From Lindgomyces ingoldianus (Eukaryota; Ascomycota; Dothideomycetes; Pleosporales; Lindgomycetaceae), in assembly GCF_010093535.1 (NCBI RefSeq), contig NW_022985202.1:411735-475734 (forward strand): a DNA stretch of 64,000 nucleotides, in the 5' to 3' direction. Under the pieces are notes generated by a model. The model did not search any database. It worked only from the letters and a program-made list of their open reading frames with translations, and was not told the origin of the DNA. Each line of letters starts with the position of its first letter. Position 1 is the stretch's first letter. Positions 10,930 through 23,556 of this stretch are shown here, piece by piece. A program made the translations under genes and the position numbers.

Positions 10930-13392
10930 GGCGTTTAAGTGCTAAAGCGCATTAATTTTTCCAACTTGGAAGAATTGCAGATGGTGTAAATTGAATGATG
11001 AAGAATGGGCAGCGTCCTGTTCAGTCTTCTAGCTCACTCTCGGGTTGGAATGTACATCTTCCGGCAACAATCAGAAAATATTTCTATCTCAGGCCCTAAC
11101 TTCTTCTTTGTCGAGGTGTGAGACTTGGAAGAGGAGAGAGTTGATGAACATGACTCTTGGAATATAAAAAGCCAAATGATAATTCGGACAACCCGCTAGC
11201 GCGCTAAGCATAATTGAGATGGCACTAGCGGGCAGGAACACCAACTTTCTACCCCAGTCTCTACACACGACCCAAGTCGACTATGCAACGCAGAATAATG
11301 TTCTGTAGACGTCTTGAATTATCAAACAATAGACACTGGTTCGACGTACCAATTTCCATGGGATGCAGGCACTGTCTAGGGGGTTAAATTTGTGATACAG
11401 AGCTCAGATTGAACCCCTCGTTCCCCGTTACATGGTATCTACAGCCGCGTCTTTGACATCAGCGAAAAACTTCATGCTCCTCCGATAAGCAAGCAAACTA
11501 ATACATATTCGGCAAGACAGCTTCAAGGGCTTTGAAGAAGAGGGGAAGGAATAAAAACCGTTAAGAAGAACGGGAAATGTTAATTTAACTGCCTTTCGAA
11601 AAAACAACCTTGCAAGCAGGCGGCGAGCTAGGTCTAACATCAGATAAGATCTACATCGCGCAGATTACCTAAGTTAATAAGAGACACAACGACTTAGGGT
11701 CATGACCTGGGAAGGTGTGTCCCACACAATGCCTCTGGCCAGGCCCAAGGCTGGGCCAGGTCCGTCTCGCAGTGGCTGTCGGGATGAAGCGAGCCAGTGG
11801 CCACCGTATTCGCTATGCCGCTGAAATCAAGCGCCGCGAAATCAAACGGGGGAGGGATCGGGGCCGCGGGCCCCAAGTCTCCCCGAGATCCTCACAATTT
11901 CGAAATAGGATATATTTGGCGTAAATGACAGCCGTCCAGGTGGATCCAGACAAGTCAGAGGGCTGTACAGCAAAGCGTCGTCCTCTGCGCAAGGTTGAAT
12001 TAACGGGAATGAGGCGTTTAAACGGCATGGAACGGCATGATTGACGAACCCGAGAGCGCGATTGAGGCCGGGGCATTGGAAGAGGCCGAACAGAACGTGA
12101 TTGAGTGTCTATTTAGTAAGAGAGAGCGATGAGGCACGGCCTGCAGTTCAGAGTCTCCATATTGAAATAGGGCCATCATGTCAATCGTGGAGATTGTAAA
12201 ATTGATTTGGTGGTAGAAGTTGGCATGGCCTTTCGAAAGGCAAGCTTTTCGTCAATCTGTTGCCTTGCTCTCTGGATCACGGGGAAATTTGGGAAAGCGA
12301 CATGGTGAATCCACAGCGAAGTAAAATAGTGACATCTCTAGTAGCGCAAAACAAGTGGATCCTGGCCTCGGAATTCTCTGAGCGGTTACCGGATTTCTGT
12401 GTGGTGCTAACGAGCTCGTGTATGTTCCTTGCTTTTACCGGCCATTCTCAGCAGGCCCATGCATTGCCGGGCTGTCATGATTGTTGAAGCCATAATACCT
12501 TGCCAACAGCAACCAGCACCCGTCGGTCCTAGTATTAGACGAAATCTCGCCGGAGGTCTACGGTAACAGCGAGTACGTCCGGGAAGCGTACCATGTAAGC
12601 CGCACAAGCTCGTCTTCCTACCCGAAAGAGAGGGTGCCTTAGTGTCGTCTTATGGATGCCTGCAGCACCCCTAACCGACTTCAGAGAAGGCAGAAGGCAG
12701 ACTCGACTTGCAGTATCCGCCTTCTTCAGAGCACGATGCGTCACATCCGCCCCTGGATGATGCTACCCGCCTCAACAAGCCGATCTCGTGGGCACGCCTT
12801 TAGTTGGATCGGTATCAACTCTTCTTTGATTCACATCTTTTCATCTATCCAGCTAGAAACCAACATAAAAAGTCGTCAGCCCCACCATATGCCCTAGCTT
12901 GCGCAAGACTTGGGATTCATCATTTGAATTTATCGGCCGCAGTTGGGTTTTGTGCTTTCGGTTAGCTAGCCTCTATTGTTCCACCTGCCCCAGGTGAGAA
13001 GGTTGCGGTCCTCGCTGTTCGATACGCTACTAATTGCCACGAGAGAATAGGGCGCTTGAAGCACGGTCATAATATTCCAAGTATTGCTCGACTCCCGCTC
13101 GATAACATCGGTCTTCTCGCCAGCTCCTTAGTCACCGTAGTCTTGACATTCTCGCGTGGGCCATTGCTGCCCGTGGCTCGACAAAAGGAACAAGGCAGCA
13201 CGGGACGTCTGAGGACCACCTTCCTGAGCCAAGGAAGTCGGTACCGCTGGTGTGCGCATGCTACACTGCCATCGCAAGAACGGATGGTATCGCTGTCAAG
13301 GTCGCTCGTGCTCGGATGGTGCTGATACTGAGTAGAACAAACGTACCTATCCCCACCGAGCTGGGAGAAGGAAGGCAGATTCCAACTCAAGC
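10930..13392. other. Long intergenic stretch, no gene recognised
   Basis: About 2.5 kb. Only short frames occur and none shows family features or plausible splicing. GC content and stop density look like ordinary non-coding DNA, not a decayed repeat. The right end should contain the promoter of the C2H2 factor. Confidence 0.5.
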
Positions 13393-14477
13393 ATGGAACA
13401 TAACCTGTTTAATCTAGCCTACCCTGAGCCCTTGAGCACCCTGCCGGCTTGGGTGTCGCCAACCCCATCGATAAATCCTAGGACACCAGACGACCCCTTA
13501 AGCTTCAATAATCAAAGTGTTGAACATGGACTTATGTGGAGTGATAGGTATTACGGTCCCAGTTCAGATGGCTGGCGGGATCTATGGAAAACTACACAAC
13601 AGGGTCAACAAAATCTACAACATCAGTCTATAGGCTTCGGTGCGCACAACCCGTTCGCATCATTCTCAAGGTCAGACAGTGTCCCGGTTTTGGGAAATCG
13701 GTCTAATTTGGACAATGGAGCCCGTAACCAGCCTTTGCATGCACCGGAGGTTGAGGATACGTCGGCATCGTTCCCTGTAACTGGTGGGTTCTTTTCGTGG
13801 AACACAGACCGTCCTATGACCTCGAAGGTTACACAACCGGCCGGGCTCTCTCCTAGTGTTCCAATGTGAGCATTACCAGCAATACAACCCAGGCTAGGGC
13901 ATATAGCGCTGACTCTAGCTGTAGGAAACTTGTTCAGGGAGGGGACTCTTTTCCCGACCGGCAAGGTGGCTCGGTTCCGGCTGAGAATGTTATGTCCAAC
14001 AAGTTGTATAGTGCATATCGTACATCGGATATCGGTCCAAGGTAAGCCTCGAGCGCAGTTTCTAGTTCGTAAGTTGATGGGGGACCTAGAGAGGCAAAAA
14101 AGAGACCAGCAGAAGGATTCGCGATCCCAACGCAGGAGAAACACCATGATACAATCCAAACGCAGCGATCACCTTCGCCAGACACTTCTGCCAAATCCAA
14201 GTCCTCGGTAACTTGCCAACTTTGTAGGAAGGTATTAAAAGGTCAACACGCGAATGGGAATATGAAACGGCATCAGAATTCTGACGCATGCGGACGCTTG
14301 AAGGAGAGGAAGAAATACCCATGTAAAATGTGTGACAAGGTTTACAACAGGTCCGACGGATTGCTGAACCACAGACGAAATAAGCATAGTGCACCGGCCG
14401 CATCAAACGTAGAGCCTTTCCGGGGGCCGAAGAGACTCCGTCCCCATCGCCTAGTATTGGAGGGAAGCCAAGTGTAA
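13393..14477 (+). CDS. C2H2 zinc-finger transcription factor-like protein
   Basis: Three exons (13393-13865, 13925-14041, 14090-14477) joined over 59- and 48-bp introns with GTGAGC and GTAAGC donors; 978 nt, 325 residues, phases consistent. The first 230 residues are Ser/Pro/Asn/Gln-rich and probably disordered. Near the C terminus are two fingers. The first is irregular (C239-x2-C242, then His258 and Cys264). The second is a standard C-x2-C-x12-H-x4-H finger (C275, C278, H291, H296; YPCKMCDKVYNRSDGLLNHR). A short basic tail follows (GPKRLRPHRLVL). The layout fits a nuclear DNA-binding regulator; the target is unknown. The third exon start was set by the only acceptor that avoids an in-frame stop, so it is the weakest join. 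Confidence 0.72.
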
Positions 14478-16726
14478 CGAAAGGTATTCGACCATAGCTG
14501 TGATAATGGGCTAAAATTACTAAGGCCAGGGCCCGATCCTTCCTCTGAGAACTTTTCGTTCCCTTCCCTCCTCATGTTTAGCTGGGGTTTGGTTGCGGAC
14601 GAGCATTGCTCCGGCAAAGTGTGGGCTTGATATCCGTTGTGATCACTAGAGGGTCCCTATCGAACGATACTGCCTTGGGCAGCGGCGCCGAATGTGTAGA
14701 ATGTGTAGAGGTTGGGCGAAGCGAAGACGCAGGATGTTCGTACGCTACCCCCCCCACTCCCTAGGACGGCCTTTTCTGGGAGGATTCGTGGGCATTTCCG
14801 AGGACGGGCCTCCGGTCGCTGTGTCGATGAGGATGATCTGGAAGAGACTGTAGGGAGGGGATGAGTGAATGGGTCAAGGGGAAGAGCACGAGGTCGAAGA
14901 GGATGGTGTGAGGTTGAGAGAAAGTTTAGGCACCTGTAGTGTGTAGTCAACACGAAGGCTACCAACCATATTGGGAGGGCTGGGCGACCCGATATTAGTA
15001 CGATCACAATTGGCCAGGGCTTTCCTTCTTCCAAGATTGCTTGTGGACATTCCGTTCTTATTTCCATCAAATTGAGAAGGATATTGCCGTCTGGATGTTC
15101 CTGGCATGATAAAAGGCTGCTGGAGTGGTCAAGTCTGTCAATATTTCGCTATTGACTGCCGTCGTCACACCCGTGGCTTCCACAGCCAAGCCCCCCTTCC
15201 TGTGGAACGCCTAACCATCAACACTCGCACAGACTTGTCGCCGCTAGATTGCACCATTTCCCAGTAGCGCCTCACGGCGGGTTGATCGTGAACTTTAGAA
15301 AGAATCGTGGACCTCCATTTCAGGAAGGGTGCAACCCCAAGGCGAAATACCAGGCATTGGGCGCAACAGTCGGCAGGGATCATGGAAGCAAACACACTTC
15401 AAAAGCCACGAGTCTCTGTATGTGTGGGCGGATATCTCAGATTTGCTAAAAAAGCAATCCAATTGAATCGGCAATATGTATTCTGAAACCTGAAGCTCCA
15501 ACACCAGTACACGTAGACTCTACGTTACTTCAGCGGGCCTCTCAATAAGGGGACTCATGGATCACTCTTGTGGAGAGAGTGATATGGCGAATCCTGAAAT
15601 CGCTTATGTTGCTTATTATGCAAACTCTGGCTTTATGTACCGCCTCGTTCGTCGACCTTTCAGGAGAGCGTAGCACTTTCGACGACAGTCCAGCACATCA
15701 GAACTGAAGCCAGAGGATTCCTATGTTTCACAGGCCTACAGAGTCCTGCACCAAATTTACTTACCCAGGACAAACCTCCTCCATCTTACACAGTGCTCTC
15801 CTCACAACCTGGCAACAGAAAGCACTTGACTCAGCTCATCTCGCGGTCGCGAAAGCAACATCCCCACCCCACGGCTCAAACGCTCAACCCCCGGCCCCCT
15901 TTCCCACCCAAACGAACTGTCACATGAAGCAAGCCTGCACATCTCACCAATGAAAGGGCCGTCTCCTTCTCGCAACATATTCTCCGATGCCTCCCTGGCC
16001 AGCCACGTTACCGCCGATGCCGCCTCCACTGCCCTCGGCGTTGAAGCGTGGGAGGCGATCACAAAAACTGATGAGGCATATTTTAAACTCAAGCCAAGCG
16101 AAAATATTTGAAGTCGCGATGGGATTGCCAGGTGCCGAAGATGACACGATCTAGTACGATTCAGCTAGAAAGGGTTTGGGGTATATGATGATGTAAGTTT
16201 GGCTTTCCCCTGGTGCCGGCATCAGCCGACCACACTCCACCAATCAACATCGTCAATATCGCTGATTAAGCCAACATGACCGTAGTCCACTCACGTCGCC
16301 CCTAGAGAGCTTCTTCAGCCCGTCCCATGGAGGTCGAGCTGACTCTAGCATCTCGTCTCCATCGACCCCGACGACCAACAGCTAGAGTCCTGCGCATTCC
16401 TACTGACCTCCTTTGTCAGACTCACATCCCACCACCAGAAGAGGCCCGACCAACATCTCCCAAAATGTACGACGACGCCAATAAGTCCCTTTTCACGCTG
16501 TAAATTCAAAAGACTCCTCAAACTAGGTTCCTTCTCGTCCCCAACCAAGTGCCCTATTATACGAACAGATACGACGCGCTTCTATTGTTTCTATATCTGC
16601 TGGTCCGCTTTATGCGAAGACTTAGGAAGGGAATTGAAGTGACGCACTGGCATAAATACCATCGTCAAGAGCATAGGAGCTCTCGGGCAAGTTCGCAAGC
16701 TCACCTAGAAACTTGTTCGCTCCAGC
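14478..16726. other. Intergenic, no convincing gene
   Basis: About 2.2 kb. Minus-strand frames around 14657-15107 are proline/serine-rich shadows without family features. A 53-codon ATG frame at 15950-16111 has protein-like composition but no support. No repeat or RNA gene recognised. Confidence 0.45.
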
Positions 16727-17776
16727 ATGAAGCGTAGCACACTTGACATGTTCATCAAACCTGCGGCTAAGAAGCCTAAATATGAGGCCAGCCTGCACAA
16801 GTCCAACCATGTAACTTATCCTTTCGCTGTCTCCCACCTGCCTGCTCCGTTCACCAAGCAATTAGGCACCGTGCCAGTGACAGAAGGGAAACCCATCAAT
16901 GACCAGCCCAACTTGGATCTGGTGTATTATCAGCCATATATACCAGTGTCGATCCAGGCTGGCATGTTCGAGTTCCTGCGTCAAGAACTCTTCTTCTACC
17001 GCGTGCAATATAGTATCAATCGTGGAGGCATCCAGACTCAGGTCAACACGCCCCGCTTCACAACCGTCTTCGGCGTCGACGCAACATCGAGGTTCAACGA
17101 TAACGGAGACCTTGTCGACGCCAAGACGAATCGACCTCTCCTGCAAGGACGATATAAATGCAAGCCCAGGCCTATTCCCCAATGCCTCAATGAACTGCGG
17201 AAACTGATTGAGTCCGTGGTGGGGGAGAACTACAATTTCTGCCTTGTAAATTATTATGCCGATGGCAGCGACTCCATCGCCTACCACTCCGACGACGAGC
17301 GCTTCCTAGGCGCCGACCCGGCAATTGCAAGTCTGAGTCTCGGAGCTAAACGGGACTTCCTCCTCAGGCATAAAACTGGGTCACCCGGCAAGCCGAGGCA
17401 GATAAAGCTGCCGCTAGGTAGCGGAGATATGGTACTGATGCGTGGGAAGACGCAGGCAAATTGGCTGCATAGTATTCCGAAGAGAGTGGGGGAGGAGGCG
17501 AAGAAGGGGAGGATTAATATTACGTTTCGGAAGGCGTTAGTGAAGGGGGGGACGGATAATTACTATATGTATAACGTTGGGGGTGGGTGTGTGTTTAGGT
17601 GGGATGATGGACTGAGGAGGATGATGCTGTGGAGAGAGGGCGATGTTGCGGGCGCGTCGAGGACAGAGGCTCAGGCTCAGGGCGGTACTGCGGGACCACT
17701 TCGCGCTCAGGCTGATGAAGTTGCCCAAGCCCAAAGCGTTGTCGCTCTTGCTGGAACTCCCAGTAGTAGTGTTTAG
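16727..17776 (+). CDS. AlkB-type 2-oxoglutarate/Fe(II) dioxygenase
   Basis: Single exon, 349 residues. The AlkB fold signature is intact: NYYADGSDSIAYHSDDE with metal ligands His187 and Asp189, the distal ligand His248 (NWLHSIPKR), and RINITFR with Arg262 and Arg268 for 2-oxoglutarate. This matches the ALKBH2/3 type, which removes methyl groups from alkylated bases (1-methyladenine, 3-methylcytosine) by oxidation in the nucleus. The start MKRSTLDMFIKPAAKKPK resembles a PCNA-binding peptide followed by a basic patch, as in several repair enzymes. The C-terminal 80 residues beyond the catalytic domain are Ala/Gln-rich, low-complexity and probably disordered. No intron is needed. Confidence 0.9.
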   Translation: MKRSTLDMFIKPAAKKPKYEASLHKSNHVTYPFAVSHLPAPFTKQLGTVPVTEGKPINDQPNLDLVYYQPYIPVSIQAGMFEFLRQELFFYRVQYSINRGGIQTQVNTPRFTTVFGVDATSRFNDNGDLVDAKTNRPLLQGRYKCKPRPIPQCLNELRKLIESVVGENYNFCLVNYYADGSDSIAYHSDDERFLGADPAIASLSLGAKRDFLLRHKTGSPGKPRQIKLPLGSGDMVLMRGKTQANWLHSIPKRVGEEAKKGRINITFRKALVKGGTDNYYMYNVGGGCVFRWDDGLRRMMLWREGDVAGASRTEAQAQGGTAGPLRAQADEVAQAQSVVALAGTPSSSV

Positions 17777-19733
17777 GGGGAGGAGACTTGGCAGAAAGAT
17801 AGTGGGGGAGAGCGTTTTTCATGGAATCACGATTCATGGTGTTGGGCGTTGGCGTATAGTAATCGGCGTTACGATGTTCGCCTCTTGATTGTTTGCCGTT
17901 TGGTTCTTCCGCTGTCTTTGGACGTCTGACTGAGTCTCACTTCACGACAGAAAGCAACTTAAAATCGAAGATTCAAAAAGGATGTGCAATCGACATAAAA
18001 AAGTTGAAGGGCTTTGGCTCAATGTAGGGTGTTGAAAATTGGTTGCTTAGGCTAGCTGGGGACTGGGAAGAAGCTGAAATAGAGGGAGGAGAGAGGGGGA
18101 TGTAGTTGCTTTCCACAATGTAGCTAAAATGTAGCTCGAGAATGTAACATTTTCGTCGTGGCTGCTATTCAACGAAATGCGCCATATATTGTCGTGATGT
18201 TTTCCTGCCGGACATGCGATGAATCGTGGCCCCTGGCAGGAACCGGTTGCAGAAAAGGGGGTGAGAACCGGCAGAGATGCTGTGCTCACCCACAACTCTG
18301 TGTATGTCATGAAAGATGAAACTGCGCGTTTTGAAAGGGAATTCCCAAAGAGTTTTGATAGCAGCTTAATGAAATAGGCATAGCGCGGTGATGGAGAGAT
18401 TTTGGCAGTATATGACCGAAAAGAGGGTGTTCTGAAGAACGAAAGGATGCTCACATGGCCAGACTATCGACCAGGCAAGGAACTCGTTCGCGCGATGCTC
18501 GGAAGAAACGAATGAAAGGTCGTCGACGGCTGTGTCAAGCGGTGAGGCTTATCGACGGCGCTCATTGGGTAAGTTGAGCAATGAAGTCGGTGGCTTCAGC
18601 GGCATCAACCCCGCGAAGGACGCCGCAGCCTCAAGACCCAAGAAGCACACACGTCGACTCTCGAAGAGCTGGTTACAGGGGCTCTGGTCGAGCGATATGC
18701 AGGATAGCAATGAGTCAGAGGTGTTTCCCCGGCACCAGGCTTATTAAGACTCTGGTACGATGCGATGTGACGGATGGTCTTGAGGCTTGGCGGAGAGGAG
18801 GGCTCAAAGACTTAAGAGCTCCGTCTGAGGCCTGCGCCGTTCCTCCTCCACGACCGCTATTATTCCACCTCGGCCCCGCCCACGGCACTGCTTGATCCCC
18901 GGCATCGTGTCAAGTGACCTCAACCGGGACCGCGACCGCGACCGCCCGATTGCTGTGATAGACAGCCGCATTGACTGCCCACGGCTTGCGAGAGGGTTCA
19001 GCAGTACCACTACGTCAGGTCGGTGGGTTGTGATTGCGACAGGCTCCCCACCACTCAGGGTTCCTTCACCACACTCAACGCAGCGACTAAGCACGAGCTT
19101 GCAGGCTTCAGCGACCCGTGGTCCATTGACTGCGACACCCATTGCCTACCTTCGTCTACCTTCGTCTACTATTTGGCTCTCGTCTGCCATTGCTAGAGGG
19201 ACTGGATCCAACCGCCCCCAGCCGATAGGGTTTCGCACATTAAAGTCTATATTGGGCTCGACACGGTGCTCAAAGTCTGCTTCATACAACCTAAGTACGC
19301 TGGAGGGTCGCTGCATCACGGAGCACTTACCTGCGAGGCTTTATCAAAAGTGCGCGTGAACCAGTGAGAGAACTCGACCGAGGAGGAGAGCGCATCGCAG
19401 GAAAGAGCAGCACCACCGGGCAGTGTCAGACCTCTTCAATCTTAAACACCTGGTCAAAGCGCTTGGCGTGCTGGAGTTACGACGCACCACCGAGAGATTT
19501 AAGGCCGTGCAGCCCACGAACGAGCAGTCGCCCTCCACTCCACCTTTACCAACACCTCCTCCGCACAATTCAGCTACAGCGGACCTTATTGCCATCTGCA
19601 GCCGGCCCTGCGCAGCCCCTAAACCCCGGCTTTTCGTCCGCTTCATCTGGCGACGAGTGCATCACTTCTCATCTCATTCGGACTTACTACCCTAAAATCC
19701 GATCCCTCCGTGGGCGAGCATCGCTGTGTTACC
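17777..19733. other. Intergenic, 5' region of Zn2Cys6 gene
   Basis: Nearly 2 kb with no recognisable gene. It contains a short GACCGC-type hexamer repeat near 18928. The right side is pyrimidine-rich and probably forms the long 5' leader and promoter of the regulator at 19734. Confidence 0.45.
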
Positions 19734-22531
19734 ATGCCTCCCACCCCGCCGTCGACGACATCATCCAGCACAGGACACTCGCCACCCGACGCGCAGTTCA
19801 GGGTTGTGCGAAAGCGCAACCGAGTCCCCCTGTCTTGCGGGCCCTGCCGACACAGGAAGTAGGCAACCTTCCCCTCCCCTCCCCACCGCAGACTGATTGC
19901 AGGGCCAAGTGCTAATTTATTATTTTTTTTTAATCGCAGGCTGAAATGCAATCGCGGCCATCCCTGCGACAATTGTACCAAGCGGGGAGACACGGGATCA
20001 TGTACGTACGCTACTCCGGGCAGTCGCAAGAAGAGCTCTTCCAGCACTGGCTCCGCCACTTCTCCTGATGACATGCAAAATCGCATTGACCGTCTGGAAG
20101 GACTTGTTCTTTCACTGATGACCAATGGCGCCCAGAGTGCTGGACCAGCTGCGGCACAGGCTGCCATCGCCAATAGCATGAGCAATGGCTCTGCCGAACA
20201 TCCGTACGATCTCGTCACCGGACCCGAGTCGATAAAGGAGGAGGATGAGGGCGAGGAGAGCGAGGTTGAGCAGGTCGCGAAATCTATCGGCGTAATGAAG
20301 GTCGACAACAACAGGGCGGTGTTTGCGTCCGAGGCCCATTGGTATGCGATTCTGGGAGAGGTGAGTCGCAGCGTGGGATGTGCGGCATGCAGATCTGACA
20401 CCCCGTAGATTTCAGAAGTCAAAAACTACTTCACCGAACACAAGAAGCAGTTCGACGAGCAGCTGAAGCGATACAAGGCCAACCACACCGACGAGTACAC
20501 CCCCGGCACTGCATTCTTGTTTGGCGCCCAGAAGCCTACCTCGTACGCCGAGATCCTCTCTCGGTTTCCCCCAAAACCGACCGCCGACATCCTCGTCTCG
20601 CGATATTTCAATACATACGACCCCGGAATCCATATCATTCATGGGCCGACATTTCAAAAACAGTATGACAAGCATTGGCTGAACCCCAATGAGTCGCCAG
20701 TCATTTGGCTCGGGTTGGTGTTTGCCATGATGTGCATAGCATTGCAGTCATACAGCAGAGCAGGAGATGAGCCCCCGGAATATCGAGGGAAGTCTTGGGC
20801 AATGTCGAGTGAGTATCGGAGCTTGACCGCGCAGTGTCTCGTAATGGCAGACATTACGCAGCCGATTACCGATATGTTGGAAACTCTCATCCTCCATGTC
20901 TATGCTGATTATGCCCGCAGTAGAGATGCGGAAGTGGGCATTCTGATCAGCACTGGCATTATTGTGCGTCTTGCAATGCGGATGGGACTGCATCGCGATC
21001 CGGCCCCCTATTCAGGTATTTCTATTTACCAGGGTGAAATGCGACGGCGAGTGTGGGCTGCAGTTCGGTCCCTGGATCTGTTGTTTTCGGCACAAGCTGG
21101 CCTCCCTCCTATTATTCGACTACGAGACACGAATACCGAGATCCCGCGGAATATCTACGACGATGAGCTGTTTGAAGATATGAAGGTATTACCGCCTTCA
21201 AGGCCGGCCACGGAAGCGACGCCGACGCTTTTCTTGATCAACCGGACACGTTTGATCTACAAGTTAGGCGAAGCGGTTGAGCTGACCGATTCGCTGACTT
21301 GCTCATCGTATGAAGAGATCATGAAGCTGGATCAACAAGCTAGAGAGTTGCACGAAGGCATATCTCCTCATCTCAAGATACGATCCATGGACGAGTCTGC
21401 ACGTGATCCGTCGACGCTCATCATGCAGCGCTTCACCCTCGACCTGATGTATCTGAAGATAATATGTGTGCTGCATCGGAAGTTTCTTGCAGCGTCGAGG
21501 AGTAATAATCGATTTACGTATTCGAGGCGAGTGTGCATCGATGCGTCAATGACGATGCTTCAGCACCAGGCAACGTTACATAGAGAATGTCAACCGGGCG
21601 GGCGGTTACGGAATGTGAAGTGGTTCATCTCATCACTCACAACGGTCGACTTCCTTCTCGCGGCGATGATCGTGTGCTCTGATCTCTACCATACGGCGCG
21701 TTTCGAACGCCAAGGTCGGTCTCCAGGAGGCGATGTGTACCTCTGGAGCCACGACCGACGGGACGAAATGCTTGACGCGATTGAGGTCGCCGTGGGTATT
21801 TGGGATGTGCTCAAGGATCATTCGATGGAAGCATACAAGGCTCACGCAACACTGAGCGTGATGTTGCAACAATTGAAGCAGCATCAGGCAATGAGGCAAG
21901 CGCAGCAAAGCTTCTCGTCGGCTCCGTCGACCGCATTTCCAGCACCTAACCCCATGGATGACTCGAATGTCGCACCCGAGCACTCGGCGGCTATGACTCT
22001 GGGCATGCTCAGCACTGGTGGCCTCACGCCCAACTCGGCCAATATGTTCGACACGCGGTACCCAGCTTCCATCGGGAACCTTCTGAACGACCCTGTTCCA
22101 CAACAGCCTTCGTCGGGCTTGTCACCGAACTTTGGCGCAGGGGCAACGAGTGGGCCGGAGAATGCACCGAGCCCATTCTCGAATCTTTTCGGATCGAGCA
22201 TTGGCTTCCAGAGTATGGATCTACCGAGCACGGACAATATTGATTGGGTAAGTAGTAGCAATATTAACATCAGTTGTCGGGCCAATACTAACAGCCGCAG
22301 AACGCATGGGATTCATACATCCAAGGCCCGAGCATGGATGCGACCAACTCATTCTTCCCAATGGATATCGGATCCATTCCCATGCAAACTGATGCAAACG
22401 GCCTGCCGACAGCACAAGGTTCACCACAGCAGAATGGAAATTCTAACGCGAATGCGTTTTCGGGGAGTGCGGGGGTGAACGGCGGAGTCTTCATGGGGGT
22501 GAGCACGCCTCCTCACAATAACCTCGTTTAG
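19734..22531 (+). CDS. Zn2Cys6 transcription factor with fungal_trans domain
   Basis: Four exons (19734-19858, 19940-20360, 20409-22247, 22301-22531); introns 81, 48 and 53 bp with standard ends and CTAAC/CTGAC branch points. Total 2616 nt, 871 residues. The first intron interrupts the zinc cluster, as often in this family. Cysteines 35, 38, 45, 51, 54 and 63 fit CX2CX6CX5CX2CX8C (CGPCRHRK + LKCNRGHPC...). A coiled dimerisation stretch follows (MQNRIDRLEGLVLSLM). The middle has the fungal-specific regulator domain (GIIVRLAMRMGLHRDP, GEMRRRVWAAVRSLDLLFS). The C terminus is Asn/Ser/Pro-rich, likely an activation region. It should be a nuclear activator; I do not recognise the specific orthologue. 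Confidence 0.9.
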
Positions 22532-23556
22532 GCAGATCCTAACGAGGTGTAGGCGGATCCGAAAACTTCTTCTGGGGAGGGATATGCGATTGGCTTCATG
22601 ATACCAAAGACCAGCTAGGTCTCTGTTTGGTCTAAGTTTGGTCTATGTTTGCGCTGGGCGACAGCGATTGGCGAAGCTGTAGTGCTTCCGGCGTGTTATG
22701 AAGGGGCACTTTTGGGTACGGCGTGTGGGAAAGAAATGAATGGACACTCATTGAAGATGTCGACGACATGGAACGAATGCATGAATGCACGAATGCAGGA
22801 ATGCAGGAATGCAGGGATACAGGGATACAGGGATAGGTCTGTGATGATGTTTTGAGATAGATCAGTAGGAAGTGTACCTGTAGAGTAAGAAAAGTGTTAA
22901 TAGTATGCATGCACTCCACTCGGTTCCCGGGTCAGATGGGCAAGCGTAGCCGGACACTGCCCCGCGCTTCGAGACCCTCTGTGACGGACAAATTGCCCAA
23001 CTCCTCTCACAGTTCAGTACATACCTCGTCTCACGATTCAACACATCATCTCCAGTCACCCTCTTCAGATATCTTTGCCACTTCCTCGACATTGTGTCTC
23101 AATTATCCAATCCAGGAACGCGCCAATTCAAGCTTCGATCGGCCGCGTCTCGTTTCCAGTCAGCCCCACTCCCAGGCCACATCTTATCGCGGGGTCGACG
23201 CCGCCGCGGCTCAGCTGAGACCTGAAGCTGAAGCAAAGGCAGCAACGTCATAGTTGGTATTGATAGACGAAAAGCTGACGGTGTTCTGGGGCAACTTTAC
23301 GCCGTGGGGCTGATTTACTTGGAGCCTCGTCCGGGTTGACTGGAGTAAGTTACTTGTTCAGAGGACTTTATGTGCCGCTCTGCCTTGGGTGTCTTGCCTG
23401 AAGACCCACGACCTTCAGCCCCAACTCGACCCCTCTCTCGCTCCAGCCTTAGACACAAACGAAGACTCCTGACGACTTCAAGCGCCGACCTCTCGCTCTA
23501 GCTTTGCTCTTCAGTTAAAGTGGTAGCACATACACGCTCGCGCACACGATAGAAGC
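22532..23556. other. Intergenic, contains a short tandem repeat
   Basis: About 1 kb between the Zn2Cys6 gene and the next gene. Apart from the 8-9 bp tandem repeat at 22775-22835 nothing was recognised. Confidence 0.5.
22775..22835. repeat. Tandem 8-9 bp repeat (AATGCAGG / GATACAGG)
   Basis: Seven or so imperfect units: ATGAATGC, ACGAATGC, AGGAATGC (twice), then AGGGATAC (three times). It lies about 245 bp past the stop of the Zn2Cys6 gene, so probably in or near its 3' untranslated region. Confidence 0.8.

Noticed and set aside
14657..15107. Minus-strand frames of 77-137 codons
   Set aside because: Pro/Ser/Arg-rich, no splice context or domain; composition typical of shadows.
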